From positions 28,609-92,608 of the forward strand of contig CAYJIJ010000002.1 in assembly GCA_964370185.1 (NCBI GenBank): 64,000 nt of DNA, in the 5' to 3' direction. The translations under genes and the position numbers were made by a program. The DNA comes from CAYJEQ01 sp964370185 (GTDB lineage Bacteria; Bacillota; Clostridia; Oscillospirales; Ruminococcaceae). Below the pieces are notes generated by a model, which searched no databases, was not told where the DNA came from, and was given only the letters and a program-made list of their open reading frames with translations. This document shows positions 8,713 to 17,022 of this stretch, piece after piece; positions within the stretch are counted from its first letter, which is position 1; each line of letters opens with the position of its first letter.

Positions 8713-9977
8713 TGAGTGAGATGTTGTTTAACAGAGCGATGCAGGTAATCCCAGGAGGGGTAAACAGTCCTGTGAGAGCCTTTAAAAATGTTGGACTTAC
8801 ACCGAAATTTATAGACCGTGCGGACGGTGCATATATATATGATGTAGAGGGAAATAAATACACCGATTATGTTGGCTCTTGGGGGCCTATGATTTTAGGG
8901 CACAACCACCCCGAGATTAAAAAAGCCGTAATTGAGATGGCGGAAAAAGGCCTTTCGTTCGGTGCGGCCACCGAGATAGAAATAGAGATGGCGGAGCTTA
9001 TTTGCTCAATAATACCATCGCTTGATATGGTGAGAATGGTAAGCTCGGGCACAGAAGCAGTAATGAGTGCTATAAGGCTTGCAAGGGGATATACAAAGAG
9101 GGATAAGCTTGTAAAATTTGAGGGTTGCTACCATGGACATTCCGATAGTATGCTGGTAAAAGCAGGTTCGGGCGTGATGACAGCAGGTGTGCCCGACAGT
9201 GCAGGAGTACCCGAAGGATGCGCAAAAGACACACTCACAGCGGTATATAACGACATTGAAAGTGTAAAGACGCTATTCTCAGAGAATAAAGGCGAAATTG
9301 CGGCGGTAATTATAGAGCCGATAGCAGCTAATATGGGAGTAGTGCTTCCAAAAGAGGGATTTTTAAAAGAGCTCCGTAAACTTTGCAGCGAAAATGGTTC
9401 ACTACTTATTTTTGACGAAGTAATCACAGGATTTAGGCTCTCAGTTGGCGGTGCATCGGTTTACTATGACATACAGCCAGATATTATCACATTTGGCAAG
9501 ATTATAGGTGGCGGTATGCCGGTGGGTGCTTACGGAGGCAAAAAAGAAATCATGCAGTGCATATCCCCACTGGGCACAGTCTATCAAGCGGGCACACTAA
9601 GCGGCAATCCCATTGCTATGGCGGCAGGGCTTACACAGCTTAAACTATTAAAAAACAACCCTGAAATATATGAAAAGATCTCTTGCCTTGGCACAAAACT
9701 CGCCGACGGACTAAGGGAAATATCATATGGCAAGGGATGTGTTGTTAATAATATAGCCTCGCTCTCCTGCATTTTCTTCACAGAACAAAAGGTGGAAAAC
9801 TACAGGGACGCAAAAAAATCCGACACCGAGAGATACGCAAAATACTTTGCACATATGCTACAAAACGGAGTTTATCTCGCACCTGCACAGTTTGAAGCGG
9901 CGTTTATATCAAATGCGCACTGCGAAAGTGATATAGATAAAACGCTAAAAACTGCCAAAGAATTTTTCAGTAAATAA
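8712..9977 (+). CDS. hemL: Glutamate-1-semialdehyde 2,1-aminomutase HemL
   Basis: The 421-residue PLP enzyme converts glutamate-1-semialdehyde to 5-aminolevulinate, completing the C5 route begun by hemA. The N-terminal VIPGGVNSPVRAFKNVG is diagnostic. FDEVITGFR and the PLP lysine segment TFGKIIGGGMPVGAYGG are present. It is the last gene of the riboswitch-led operon. A new promoter follows 20 bases downstream. I see no strong terminator in between, so some read-through into the Moco leader is possible. Confidence 0.96.
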   Translation: MSEMLFNRAMQVIPGGVNSPVRAFKNVGLTPKFIDRADGAYIYDVEGNKYTDYVGSWGPMILGHNHPEIKKAVIEMAEKGLSFGAATEIEIEMAELICSIIPSLDMVRMVSSGTEAVMSAIRLARGYTKRDKLVKFEGCYHGHSDSMLVKAGSGVMTAGVPDSAGVPEGCAKDTLTAVYNDIESVKTLFSENKGEIAAVIIEPIAANMGVVLPKEGFLKELRKLCSENGSLLIFDEVITGFRLSVGGASVYYDIQPDIITFGKIIGGGMPVGAYGGKKEIMQCISPLGTVYQAGTLSGNPIAMAAGLTQLKLLKNNPEIYEKISCLGTKLADGLREISYGKGCVVNNIASLSCIFFTEQKVENYRDAKKSDTERYAKYFAHMLQNGVYLAPAQFEAAFISNAHCESDIDKTLKTAKEFFSK

Positions 9978-9997
9978 ACAAAGTTAAGCAGTGCTTA

Positions 9998-10026
9998 TTG
10001 CAAAATAATGTTAAATATGTTATCAT
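9998..10026 (+). promoter_or_regulatory. Putative sigma-A promoter of the Moco/mod operon
   Basis: TTGCAA at 9998-10003 and TATCAT at 10021-10026 are separated by exactly 17 bases. The pair lies immediately upstream of the Moco riboswitch. Confidence 0.6.
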
Positions 10027-10049
10027 GAAAAAAATGAATAAATATACTG

Positions 10050-10230
10050 CTCCGAGCAAATACACCTAAGGGAAACTACGGTGGTTTGCCAAAGTGTTAA
10101 GATGTGCGAAAAGTAATTAAGTGTTTTTTCCACCCTCACTATTAATTAACACTTGCAGGTTGTTTTGGAAACGAAACCGCCTTCCATGTTTGAAAAGGAA
10201 CTGTTATAAATGTTTAGCGGATTTTGTTCG
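10050..10230 (+). promoter_or_regulatory. Molybdenum cofactor (Moco) riboswitch
   Basis: The leader contains the pieces conserved in Moco RNAs: CACCTAAGGGAAACTACGGT from 10063, GGTTTGCC, then CGCCTTCCATGTTTGAAAAG from 10178. Between them AAGTGTTAA (10092-10100) pairs perfectly with TTAACACTT (10146-10154), forming a P3-like stem, and a GGTT/AACC hairpin resembles the next stem. In the family, loss of P3 has been linked to a tungsten-cofactor variant, so the stem here favours Moco. The RNA precedes moe/moa/mod genes, as expected. Boundaries are approximate. Confidence 0.8.
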
Positions 10231-10246
10231 CTCTATTTTGTGTTAT

Positions 10247-10280
10247 AACACTCTGTTCCTAAAGGGGCAGGGTGTTTTTT
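10247..10280 (+). terminator. Rho-independent terminator, expression platform of the Moco riboswitch
   Basis: AACACTCTG (10247-10255) pairs with CAGGGTGTT (10268-10276) with one G.T pair. The stem extends inward through TTCC/GGGG to a TAAA loop, and a run of six T follows. Its place between aptamer and first gene implies transcriptional attenuation. Confidence 0.8.
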
Positions 10281-10326
10281 ATATGTCTAAAATACTATAA
10301 TTAAAACCGAAAGGACTCTTAATAAA

Positions 10327-11352
10327 ATGAAAAAGATTAAAACAACCGAAGCCGTAGGGCATGTGCTATGTCATGATATGACGAGAATAGTAAAGGGTGA
10401 GTTTGATGGCCCAGCATTTAAAAAAGGGCATATAGTAAAGGAAGAGGACATCCCAATGCTGCTTTCCATGGGTAAGGAGCATTTATTTGTTTGGGAAAAT
10501 AATGAGGACATGCTCCACGAAAACGATGCGGCGGTTATTTTAGCAGAGCTATGCATAAATGATGGCATGACAGCCTCCGATATAAAAGAGGGCAAAATCA
10601 ATATCTTTGCAGACAGAGAAGGGCTTTTCAGAGTAAACACAGAAAAACTCTTAGAGATAAACATGCAGGATGAGTTGATGATTGCCACAAGGCATACAAA
10701 TTACCCAGTTAAAAAGGGCGATATGCTTGTAGGCACAAGGGTTATACCGCTTGTAATACACAAAGATAAGCTAAATAAAGCAGTGGAAATTGCAGGGGGC
10801 GAAAAGCTTCTTGAAATTCTTCCATATAAAAAATTAAAAGTGGGTATAGTTACCACAGGAAGCGAAGTTTTCAGCGGTAGGATAAAGGATGCATTTACGC
10901 CCGTTATAGTTGAAAAGATGAAAGCTTTCGGACAAGAAGTGATAGGGCATGAAATAGTTAGTGACGAAAAAGAGGGCATCACAGAAGCGGTGCTTAAGCT
11001 AAAAAATATGGGTGCACAGCTTATACTATGTACGGGCGGTATGAGTGTTGACCCCGATGATATGACCCCAGCAGCAATAAAGGACAGCGGTGCCGATATT
11101 GTAAGCTATGGCTCCCCCGTGCTACCGGGTGCAATGCTACTCCTCGGTTATTTTGAAGATGGTGCTACTATTATGGGTTTACCTGGATGTGTTATGTATG
11201 CAAGCAGTACAGTCTTTGATTTACTACTTCCAAGAGTGCTTTGCGGAGTGAAAATCACTAAAAAAGATATAGCATCGCTTGGTCATGGGGGACTATGCTT
11301 TAAATGTGAAAACTGCATTTATCCAAGATGTGAATTCGGAAAAGGGGTGTAA
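10327..11352 (+). CDS. Molybdopterin-binding protein, MoeA/MogA-related, with C-terminal Cys motif
   Basis: The 341-residue protein has a MogA-like molybdopterin-binding fold in its second half (VGIVTTGSEVFSGRI near 175 and ILCTGGMSVDPDDMTP near 237). It lacks the full four-domain layout of MoeA, which is encoded next. The C-terminus carries CFKCENCIYPRC (Cys324, 327, 330, 335), a spacing suited to a metal or Fe-S site. It is the first gene behind the Moco riboswitch. Related proteins occur beside Moco genes in Clostridia, but their exact step is not settled. A role in cofactor handling is inferred. Confidence 0.8.
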   Translation: MKKIKTTEAVGHVLCHDMTRIVKGEFDGPAFKKGHIVKEEDIPMLLSMGKEHLFVWENNEDMLHENDAAVILAELCINDGMTASDIKEGKINIFADREGLFRVNTEKLLEINMQDELMIATRHTNYPVKKGDMLVGTRVIPLVIHKDKLNKAVEIAGGEKLLEILPYKKLKVGIVTTGSEVFSGRIKDAFTPVIVEKMKAFGQEVIGHEIVSDEKEGITEAVLKLKNMGAQLILCTGGMSVDPDDMTPAAIKDSGADIVSYGSPVLPGAMLLLGYFEDGATIMGLPGCVMYASSTVFDLLLPRVLCGVKITKKDIASLGHGGLCFKCENCIYPRCEFGKGV

Positions 11353-11354
11353 TT

Positions 11355-12554
11355 ATGTCGGTCGAGTTTGAAGTAGCGGTAGAATTAATAAAAGCTAATA
11401 GCAAAAATAATGCAGAAAGCGAAAACATCTCGATTGACTTATTAAGGGGCAGAGTGCTAAAAAACGATATCCATGCTGTTATGAATCAGCCCCCTTTTGA
11501 TCGTTCCCCACTCGATGGATACGCAATAAACTCAGAAGATGTAAAGGGAGCATGCAGTGAGAATCCCATCACTTTGAAGGTGATAGACTGCATATATGCA
11601 GGTGGCTACTCTGAAACTGAGCATATAAAAGGTACGGCTATTAGAATTATGACGGGTGCTCCCATACCAAAGGGATATGACTGCATAATTCGCCAAGAGG
11701 ACACCGACTACGGCGAAAACGAAGTGAAAATCTACACACAGATAAATCATCATCAAAACTACTGCTTTGCAGGTGAAGATGTTAAAATGGGCAGTAAACT
11801 CATAGAAGCAAAAAGCAAATTAAATGCAATGCATATTGCAGTACTTGCTTCACAGGGAATATCCTCGGCAGAGGTTTACACCATACCCAAAGTCCTACTT
11901 ATAACTACTGGTGATGAGCTTATAGAAATAAATGAACCACTCAGTACTGGCAAGATATACAATTCAAATCTCTATCTATTAAAACACAGGATTTCAGAGC
12001 TTGGGTTTGATGTAACTGCAAAGATGTGGGAGGACGATGGTAAAACACTTGCCGAGTTTATAAGCACTTACCATGCACAGTACCACGCTATAATCACTAC
12101 TGGTGGAGTGTCGGTAGGGGTGAAAGACATTATCCACGATGTTTATAAAGAGCTAAAAATCACGCCTATCTTCAAAGGGGTTGAAATGAAACCCGGCACA
12201 CCTGCGATGTTTTGCAAGTATTACAACACTCCCATGCTAAACCTTTCGGGAAATCCATTTGCTGCATTTGCTACCTTTGAGCTTTTGGGAAGAGCGATGC
12301 TTGCTCAAATTTCTGCGGATAGTGGTACAGCACCTAAGAGAAAATGCGGCATAGTGAAGGAAGTATTCCCAAAACATAGCCCTACAAGGCGATTTGTCAG
12401 AGCATTTTCAGAGGGGGACGAAATATATTTCACAGCGAAAAACCACTCCTCGGGCGCATTTTCAGACACTGTGAAATCAAACTGCCTTGTGGATATACCA
12501 CTTGGAAACAAAGGGCTAAATATTGATGATAAAATAGAATTTATTCTTTATTAA
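11355..12554 (+). CDS. moeA: Molybdopterin molybdenumtransferase MoeA
   Basis: The 399-residue protein inserts molybdate into adenylylated molybdopterin. MoeA features are the N-terminal NQPPFDRSPLDGYA, the RIMTGAPIPKGYDCIIRQED segment, the MPT-binding ITTGDELIE and TTGGVSVGVKD, and MKPGTPAMF with LSGNPFA. It begins two bases after the previous stop. A structured 138-base spacer separates it from moaC. Confidence 0.95.
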   Translation: MSVEFEVAVELIKANSKNNAESENISIDLLRGRVLKNDIHAVMNQPPFDRSPLDGYAINSEDVKGACSENPITLKVIDCIYAGGYSETEHIKGTAIRIMTGAPIPKGYDCIIRQEDTDYGENEVKIYTQINHHQNYCFAGEDVKMGSKLIEAKSKLNAMHIAVLASQGISSAEVYTIPKVLLITTGDELIEINEPLSTGKIYNSNLYLLKHRISELGFDVTAKMWEDDGKTLAEFISTYHAQYHAIITTGGVSVGVKDIIHDVYKELKITPIFKGVEMKPGTPAMFCKYYNTPMLNLSGNPFAAFATFELLGRAMLAQISADSGTAPKRKCGIVKEVFPKHSPTRRFVRAFSEGDEIYFTAKNHSSGAFSDTVKSNCLVDIPLGNKGLNIDDKIEFILY

Positions 12555-12692
12555 GAGGAAGTTTGAAATTAACTTCATATATTTAAAAGCTGTTTTTCTC
12601 GTCTGACAAAGCAGACAACCGAAAAACATGGCACATTTATGACCATTTCAAAGGTTGTTTTGTGCCCTTAAAAGAAAGGAATGGTCATAAAT
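12555..12692 (+). promoter_or_regulatory. Structured intergenic leader before moaC, possible RNA switch
   Basis: This spacer holds several perfect complementary pairs: GAAGTT/AACTTC (12558-12563, 12571-12576); TGTTTTTC/GAAAAACA (12591-12598, 12621-12628) enclosing GTCTG/CAGAC; GGCACA/TGTGCC (12630-12635, 12661-12666); and a 13-bp pair, 12635-12647 with 12680-12692, that ends directly at the moaC ATG. The last two interleave as an H-type pseudoknot. I do not recognise a known riboswitch. Translational control of moaC is an inference. Confidence 0.45.
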
Positions 12693-13175
12693 ATGGTAGC
12701 TAATTTAAATCATTTTGATAGAAATGGCAATGCATTTATGGTGGATGTTACCGAGAAAAATATAACAGTGCGCACAGCAGTGGCAACTGGGAGCATAAAG
12801 GTGAATTCAGAAGTTATGAGGAGCATAGTAAATGGCACAGCTAAAAAGGGAAATGTGCTTGCGGTGGCGAGAGTTGCAGGAATTATGGGTGTAAAGCAAA
12901 CATCTTCGCTGATACCAATGTGCCATCCCCTCATGATAAATAATTGCTCGGTGGATTTTATAACCGACGAAGAAGCTGGCATAGTATATGCAGAGTGCAC
13001 TGTAAAAGTCGAGGGCAAGACAGGTGTTGAAATGGAAGCACTGAGCGGTGTTTCAGTGGCACTGCTCACAATATATGACATGTGCAAGGCGGCGGATAAA
13101 GAGATGGTTATCGGAAATATATCGCTAAAAGAGAAAAGTGGTGGAAGAAGCGGTGAATACAAAAGAGAAGAGTAA
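12693..13175 (+). CDS. moaC: Cyclic pyranopterin monophosphate synthase MoaC
   Basis: MoaC works with MoaA to form cyclic pyranopterin monophosphate, the first Moco intermediate. The 160-residue protein has NHFDRNGNAFMVDVTEK at the N-terminus, MCHPLMI in the active site region and GVEMEALSGVSVALLTIYDM near the C-terminus. I prefer ATG 12693: AAAGGA ends 12 bases upstream, whereas the in-frame ATG at 12681 touches it and lies inside a predicted stem. The 3' end overlaps mobB. Confidence 0.95.
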   Translation: MVANLNHFDRNGNAFMVDVTEKNITVRTAVATGSIKVNSEVMRSIVNGTAKKGNVLAVARVAGIMGVKQTSSLIPMCHPLMINNCSVDFITDEEAGIVYAECTVKVEGKTGVEMEALSGVSVALLTIYDMCKAADKEMVIGNISLKEKSGGRSGEYKREE

Positions 13176-13656
13176 AAAGCCATATCTTATAGCAGTAAGC
13201 GGTATAAAAAATTCGGGTAAAACCACTCTTATAACAAAGCTTATACCAAAGCTCTGCGAAAAGGGGTATAAAGTAGCCACTATAAAGCATGATGGACACG
13301 ACTTTCAGCCCGACAAACAGGGGAGCGACACTGATAAGCATCTTAAATCCGGTGCGCAAGCAGTAGCTATTTTTTCAGAAAATAAATACATGATTATAAA
13401 TAAGCATAAGACTGATGAAAAAATGCTGATAGAGCATTTTAGTGACTTCGATATAATTTTATTGGAGGGGTTTAAGTATTCAGATTACCCCAAAATAGAG
13501 ATTGTGAGAAAAGAAAACAGCAAAAGCTGTGTATGCGATGCCGATACAGTAATAGCCCTTGTCACCGATGTGGAAGAAATATCTTTTAGTGGCGAGATAA
13601 TTGACTTAGATGATATAGAAAAACTCGTAGAGATAATTTTAAAAAACAGGGGGTGA
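13153..13656 (+). CDS. mobB: Molybdopterin-guanine dinucleotide biosynthesis protein MobB
   Basis: This P-loop GTP-binding protein of about 167 residues carries AVSGIKNSGKTTLITKLI near its N-terminus and the KHDGHDF and LLEGFKYSDYPKIE segments typical of MobB. It assists nucleotide attachment to Moco. Translation probably starts at GTG 13153 (GGAAGAAG upstream), though GTG 13138 or 13141 is possible. All choices overlap the end of moaC in another frame. No mobA nucleotidyltransferase is present in the window. Confidence 0.9.
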   Translation: MNTKEKSKKPYLIAVSGIKNSGKTTLITKLIPKLCEKGYKVATIKHDGHDFQPDKQGSDTDKHLKSGAQAVAIFSENKYMIINKHKTDEKMLIEHFSDFDIILLEGFKYSDYPKIEIVRKENSKSCVCDADTVIALVTDVEEISFSGEIIDLDDIEKLVEIILKNRG

Positions 13657-13660
13657 GTGG

Positions 13661-14620
13661 GTGCGTGATAGAATAAACAGAACCATAGACTATGCAAGAA
13701 TTTCGGTTACGGACAGATGCAATTACAAATGTAATTATTGTATGCCACAGGGATACACAGGCTCTAAGACGGACAAAATGAGCCGTGAAGAGATAGTAAA
13801 TATTGCGGAAAACTTAGCAAAGCTCGGCATAAAAAATATCAAGATTACAGGTGGGGAGCCACTGATAAGAAAAGATATAGTGGATATAATAGCCGATATT
13901 AAGGCAATTCCCGAAATAGAGCAGGTTACCATTACCACAAATGGCTATCTTTTAGAGAGACACCTTCTAAGATTTTCTGAAATCGGAGTGGATGGCATCA
14001 ATATCAGTATTGATGCAGTCGATAGAGAGCTTTATAAAAATATCACGGGCTTTGATGAAGTTGATAGCGTACTCTCCGCTCTTAAATCTGCAATAGCACT
14101 TAAAATGAAGAATATTAAGCTAAATTGCGTGCTCATTAAGGGTGTTAACGAAGTGGAGTATGCAAAGCTTGCCGCACTTGCAAAGGAAGAGGATGTCTGC
14201 ATTAAATTTATCGAAATGATGCCGATAGGAATGGGAAAAGAAAATGAAGTCTACACACTTGATGAACTTCACGACTGCCTATCTGCTGAATTTGGGGAGC
14301 TTCACGAGCTAAAAAAGCGGTATGGCAACGGCCCTGCAATATATTACCGCCCAAAAGAATTTAAAGGCAAAATAGGATTTATAGGTGCAATGACCCATAA
14401 ATTCTGTGATAAATGCAATAGAATTAGAATTACCTCGGATGGTTTTTTAAAAACCTGTCTGCATTACAGTGGCAAAGTAGATTTAAAACCACATCTCTTT
14501 AAAGAAAGCATGGGTGAACTAATAGAAAGAGAAGTGCTAAATAAAAAAGAAGAGCACAAGTTCGGCGATGAGCTTGCATGTGATATTGAAAATATGTTTA
14601 TGAGTGAAATAGGTGGATAG
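13661..14620 (+). CDS. moaA: GTP 3',8-cyclase MoaA (radical SAM)
   Basis: MoaA converts GTP to 3',8-cyclo-GTP for Moco synthesis. The radical-SAM cluster Cx3Cx2C is CNYKCNYC (Cys20, 24, 27). The second cluster is in FCDKCNRIRITSDGFLKTC, with the family spacing C-x2-C-x13-C. The chain ends in Gly-Gly, the conserved catalytic tail. The start is GTG 13661 behind GGGGGTGAG, four bases after mobB. Length (319) is normal. Confidence 0.97.
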   Translation: MRDRINRTIDYARISVTDRCNYKCNYCMPQGYTGSKTDKMSREEIVNIAENLAKLGIKNIKITGGEPLIRKDIVDIIADIKAIPEIEQVTITTNGYLLERHLLRFSEIGVDGINISIDAVDRELYKNITGFDEVDSVLSALKSAIALKMKNIKLNCVLIKGVNEVEYAKLAALAKEEDVCIKFIEMMPIGMGKENEVYTLDELHDCLSAEFGELHELKKRYGNGPAIYYRPKEFKGKIGFIGAMTHKFCDKCNRIRITSDGFLKTCLHYSGKVDLKPHLFKESMGELIEREVLNKKEEHKFGDELACDIENMFMSEIGG

Positions 14621-14662
14621 TTTTATCCTAAAATTATGCTTTATCAGAAAGGAATAACTAAA

Positions 14663-15091
14663 ATGGGAAGAGTAATTGCAGTATGTACAAGTGAAAAAAA
14701 GGGAACACAAAAGCAGAATGTATTTGAGGCTGAATTTGTTGTAGACCATGGAATAAAAGGGGATGCTCATGCAGGAAACTGGCATAGACAGGTGAGTTTG
14801 CTTTCATTTGAAAAAGTCCTTGCCTTTAATGCAAAGGGTGCAAATGTGTTTGATGGCGCTTTCGGTGAAAACCTCGTTGTAGAGGGAATAGATTTTAAAA
14901 CACTTCCGATAGGTACAAAATTCATCTCAGGAGATGTTGAGCTTGAGCTCACACAGATAGGCAAGGAATGCCACACAAGATGCAATATCTTCCACAAGAT
15001 GGGCGAATGCATTATGCCCACGGAGGGCGTTTTTGCGAAAGTTTTAAAGCCTGGTAAAATCAAGGTAGGGGACGAGCTGATAGTTTTATAA
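14663..15091 (+). CDS. MOSC domain protein
   Basis: With ATG 14663 as start (AGAAAGGA nine bases upstream) the protein has 142 residues and is a stand-alone MOSC domain, with DHGIKGDAHAG near the N-terminus, RQVSLLSFE, FGENLVVEG and the conserved cysteine in IGKECHTRC. MOSC domains handle sulfur or bind Moco at the C-terminus of Moco sulfurases. Small versions next to moaA and mogA are common in Firmicutes and of unproven function. An upstream ATG at 14636 would add nine residues. Confidence 0.9.
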   Translation: MGRVIAVCTSEKKGTQKQNVFEAEFVVDHGIKGDAHAGNWHRQVSLLSFEKVLAFNAKGANVFDGAFGENLVVEGIDFKTLPIGTKFISGDVELELTQIGKECHTRCNIFHKMGECIMPTEGVFAKVLKPGKIKVGDELIVL

Positions 15092-15112
15092 TAAGCGAAA
15101 TGAGGAAGTAAA

Positions 15113-15601
15113 ATGAATGTAATTGTAATAACTCTAAGCGATAAAGGCTATAAAGGCGAGCGAGAGGATGCCTCGGGCAAACTAATCTGCAAAATAGCCG
15201 AAGAGCACGGATATGAAGTGAGTGAGCATATACTCCTACCAGACGAAAGAAAGCTAATCACAGAAAAACTTATAGAAATATGCGATAATTATAAAGCTGA
15301 TTTAATACTCACCACGGGTGGGACAGGATTTTCTATAAGGGATATCACCCCCGAGGCTACAAAAGATGTAATCGAGCGAGAAGTACCCGGTATATCGGAG
15401 GCAATGAGGATTAATAGCCTATCAATTACTAAGCGTGCAATACTCTCTCGTGGAGTAGCAGGAATTAGAAAAGAAACACTTATAGTCAATCTCCCAGGAA
15501 GCCCAAAGGCGGTAGAGGAGAATTTGCTCTATGTGATCGAGGATATAAAGCATGGGATCGAAATATTAAAAGGGAGTGCCTCAGAATGCGGGCGGGCATA
15601 G
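15113..15601 (+). CDS. mogA: Molybdopterin adenylyltransferase MogA/MoaB family
   Basis: The 162-residue protein starts VIVITLSDKGYKGEREDASG and has the MPT-binding LTTGGTGFSIRDITPEAT and NLPGSPKAVEENL motifs of MogA/MoaB. It adenylylates molybdopterin before MoeA inserts the metal. Its last 16 bases overlap the start of modA, coupling cofactor synthesis with molybdate uptake. Confidence 0.92.
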   Translation: MNVIVITLSDKGYKGEREDASGKLICKIAEEHGYEVSEHILLPDERKLITEKLIEICDNYKADLILTTGGTGFSIRDITPEATKDVIEREVPGISEAMRINSLSITKRAILSRGVAGIRKETLIVNLPGSPKAVEENLLYVIEDIKHGIEILKGSASECGRA

Positions 15602-16335
15602 CGGTTTTAATGGCATTAGCTTTATTAATTAGTGGTTGTAATAGCGGTGAAAAGGAAAATTCCCTGCTTATAGGAGCGGCGGCAAGTATGCAGCCTGCAC
15701 TGCAAAAAATAAAAGATGCCTATGAAAAAGAAAATTCCGATATCGAGATAATTTACACATTTGCAGGGAGTGGCACGCTCACAGGACAAGCCATAAATGG
15801 AGCAGATATTGATATCCTCATACCTGCGGACATGGATTATGCAAATCGGTTAATTGAAAATGAGCTTGTATCGGACGAAGATATATATAATCTTGTAGAA
15901 AACTCCTTGGTGCTCATCACTTCTACACCCGAAGTGGCGGACGGCATTACCTTTGAAAATCTATCGGAAACATATGCCCTAAACTGGGCAATTGGCGACC
16001 CCGACAGTGTACCAGCAGGCAAATACGCCAAAGAACTGCTTATAAGCACAGGAGATTATGATAGTATCAACGATAATCTAAACCTTGCCACCGATGTAAG
16101 GCAGGTGCTCAGCTGGGTTGAAGCAGGGGAAGCGGATATGGGGATTGTGTATTTGACAGATGCACTTTCGTCAGAAAAAGTATCCATACTCGATAATGCG
16201 GACGCCTCTCTGCACAGCCAAATAACATATCCCATAGTTTTGATTGATAGCTCGGATGAGAGTGCTGAGTTTAAAAACTTTTTACTTGGAGAAACTGCCG
16301 AAGATATTTTTATAGAGTTCGGCTTTATTAAATAG
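15586..16335 (+). CDS. modA: Molybdate ABC transporter substrate-binding lipoprotein ModA
   Basis: The 249-residue protein has a signal peptide and lipobox (LLISGC, Cys18), so it should be anchored outside the membrane. GAAASMQPALQKI and FAGSGTLTGQA match the molybdate-binding family. It captures molybdate (perhaps tungstate) for ModBC. The start overlaps the end of mogA. The surrounding Moco operon supports molybdate as substrate. Confidence 0.92.
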   Translation: MRAGIAVLMALALLISGCNSGEKENSLLIGAAASMQPALQKIKDAYEKENSDIEIIYTFAGSGTLTGQAINGADIDILIPADMDYANRLIENELVSDEDIYNLVENSLVLITSTPEVADGITFENLSETYALNWAIGDPDSVPAGKYAKELLISTGDYDSINDNLNLATDVRQVLSWVEAGEADMGIVYLTDALSSEKVSILDNADASLHSQITYPIVLIDSSDESAEFKNFLLGETAEDIFIEFGFIK

Positions 16336-16344
16336 GGGGAAAAG

Positions 16345-17022
16345 ATGGATTTATCTCCGATTATTCTTTCGCTTTATGTAGCGGTAATTGCAATGTTTTT
16401 TTCTGTTTTTGCGGGCACATTACTTGCATACTTTGTATTTAAAAATAATAAGCTAAATGGCATATTCGATGCGGTTATAACACTGCCCATGGTGCTTCCA
16501 CCCACTGTAATAGGATTTCTTCTGCTGATTATATTTGGCAAAAATTCACCTTTAGGTGCTCTGCTCTCAGAATTTGACATTTCGGTAATATTTACGCCCA
16601 CTGCAGCGGTAATATCGGCGTTTATTGTGGCACTGCCACTTGCTTATCGAAATATACTCACTTCGTTTACATCAATAGACAGAGATATAATACTCTCAGC
16701 AAGGACACTGGGACTCAGTGAAAAAACCATATTTTTTAAAATAATTTTACCGATGTCAAACAGGGCGATAGTCGCAGCAAGTATACTCTCCTTTGCTCGT
16801 GCAATGGGTGAGTTTGGTGCTACCATTATGGTGGCAGGAAATATACCAGGAAAAACTCAAACAGTATCTATAAGAATATACTCATTAATTCAAGCAGGAA
16901 ATTTTAATGAAGCATATTTATATGTTGGATTTATGATGGGGATTTCATTTTTATTTATTTTACTTGTAAACATACTCAGCAAAAGAAATATTGGAAACGA
17001 ACTTACGAAAGAGAGCTATTAA
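16345..17022 (+). CDS. modB: Molybdate ABC transporter permease ModB
   Basis: The 225-residue integral membrane protein has about five to six hydrophobic segments and the ABC permease coupling motif, here ARTLGLSEKTIFFKIILP, followed by ARAMGEFGATIMVAGNIPG, which is characteristic of ModB/CysT. It starts nine bases after modA behind AGGGGGAAAAG, and its stop abuts the modC ATG. Confidence 0.94.
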   Translation: MDLSPIILSLYVAVIAMFFSVFAGTLLAYFVFKNNKLNGIFDAVITLPMVLPPTVIGFLLLIIFGKNSPLGALLSEFDISVIFTPTAAVISAFIVALPLAYRNILTSFTSIDRDIILSARTLGLSEKTIFFKIILPMSNRAIVAASILSFARAMGEFGATIMVAGNIPGKTQTVSIRIYSLIQAGNFNEAYLYVGFMMGISFLFILLVNILSKRNIGNELTKESY

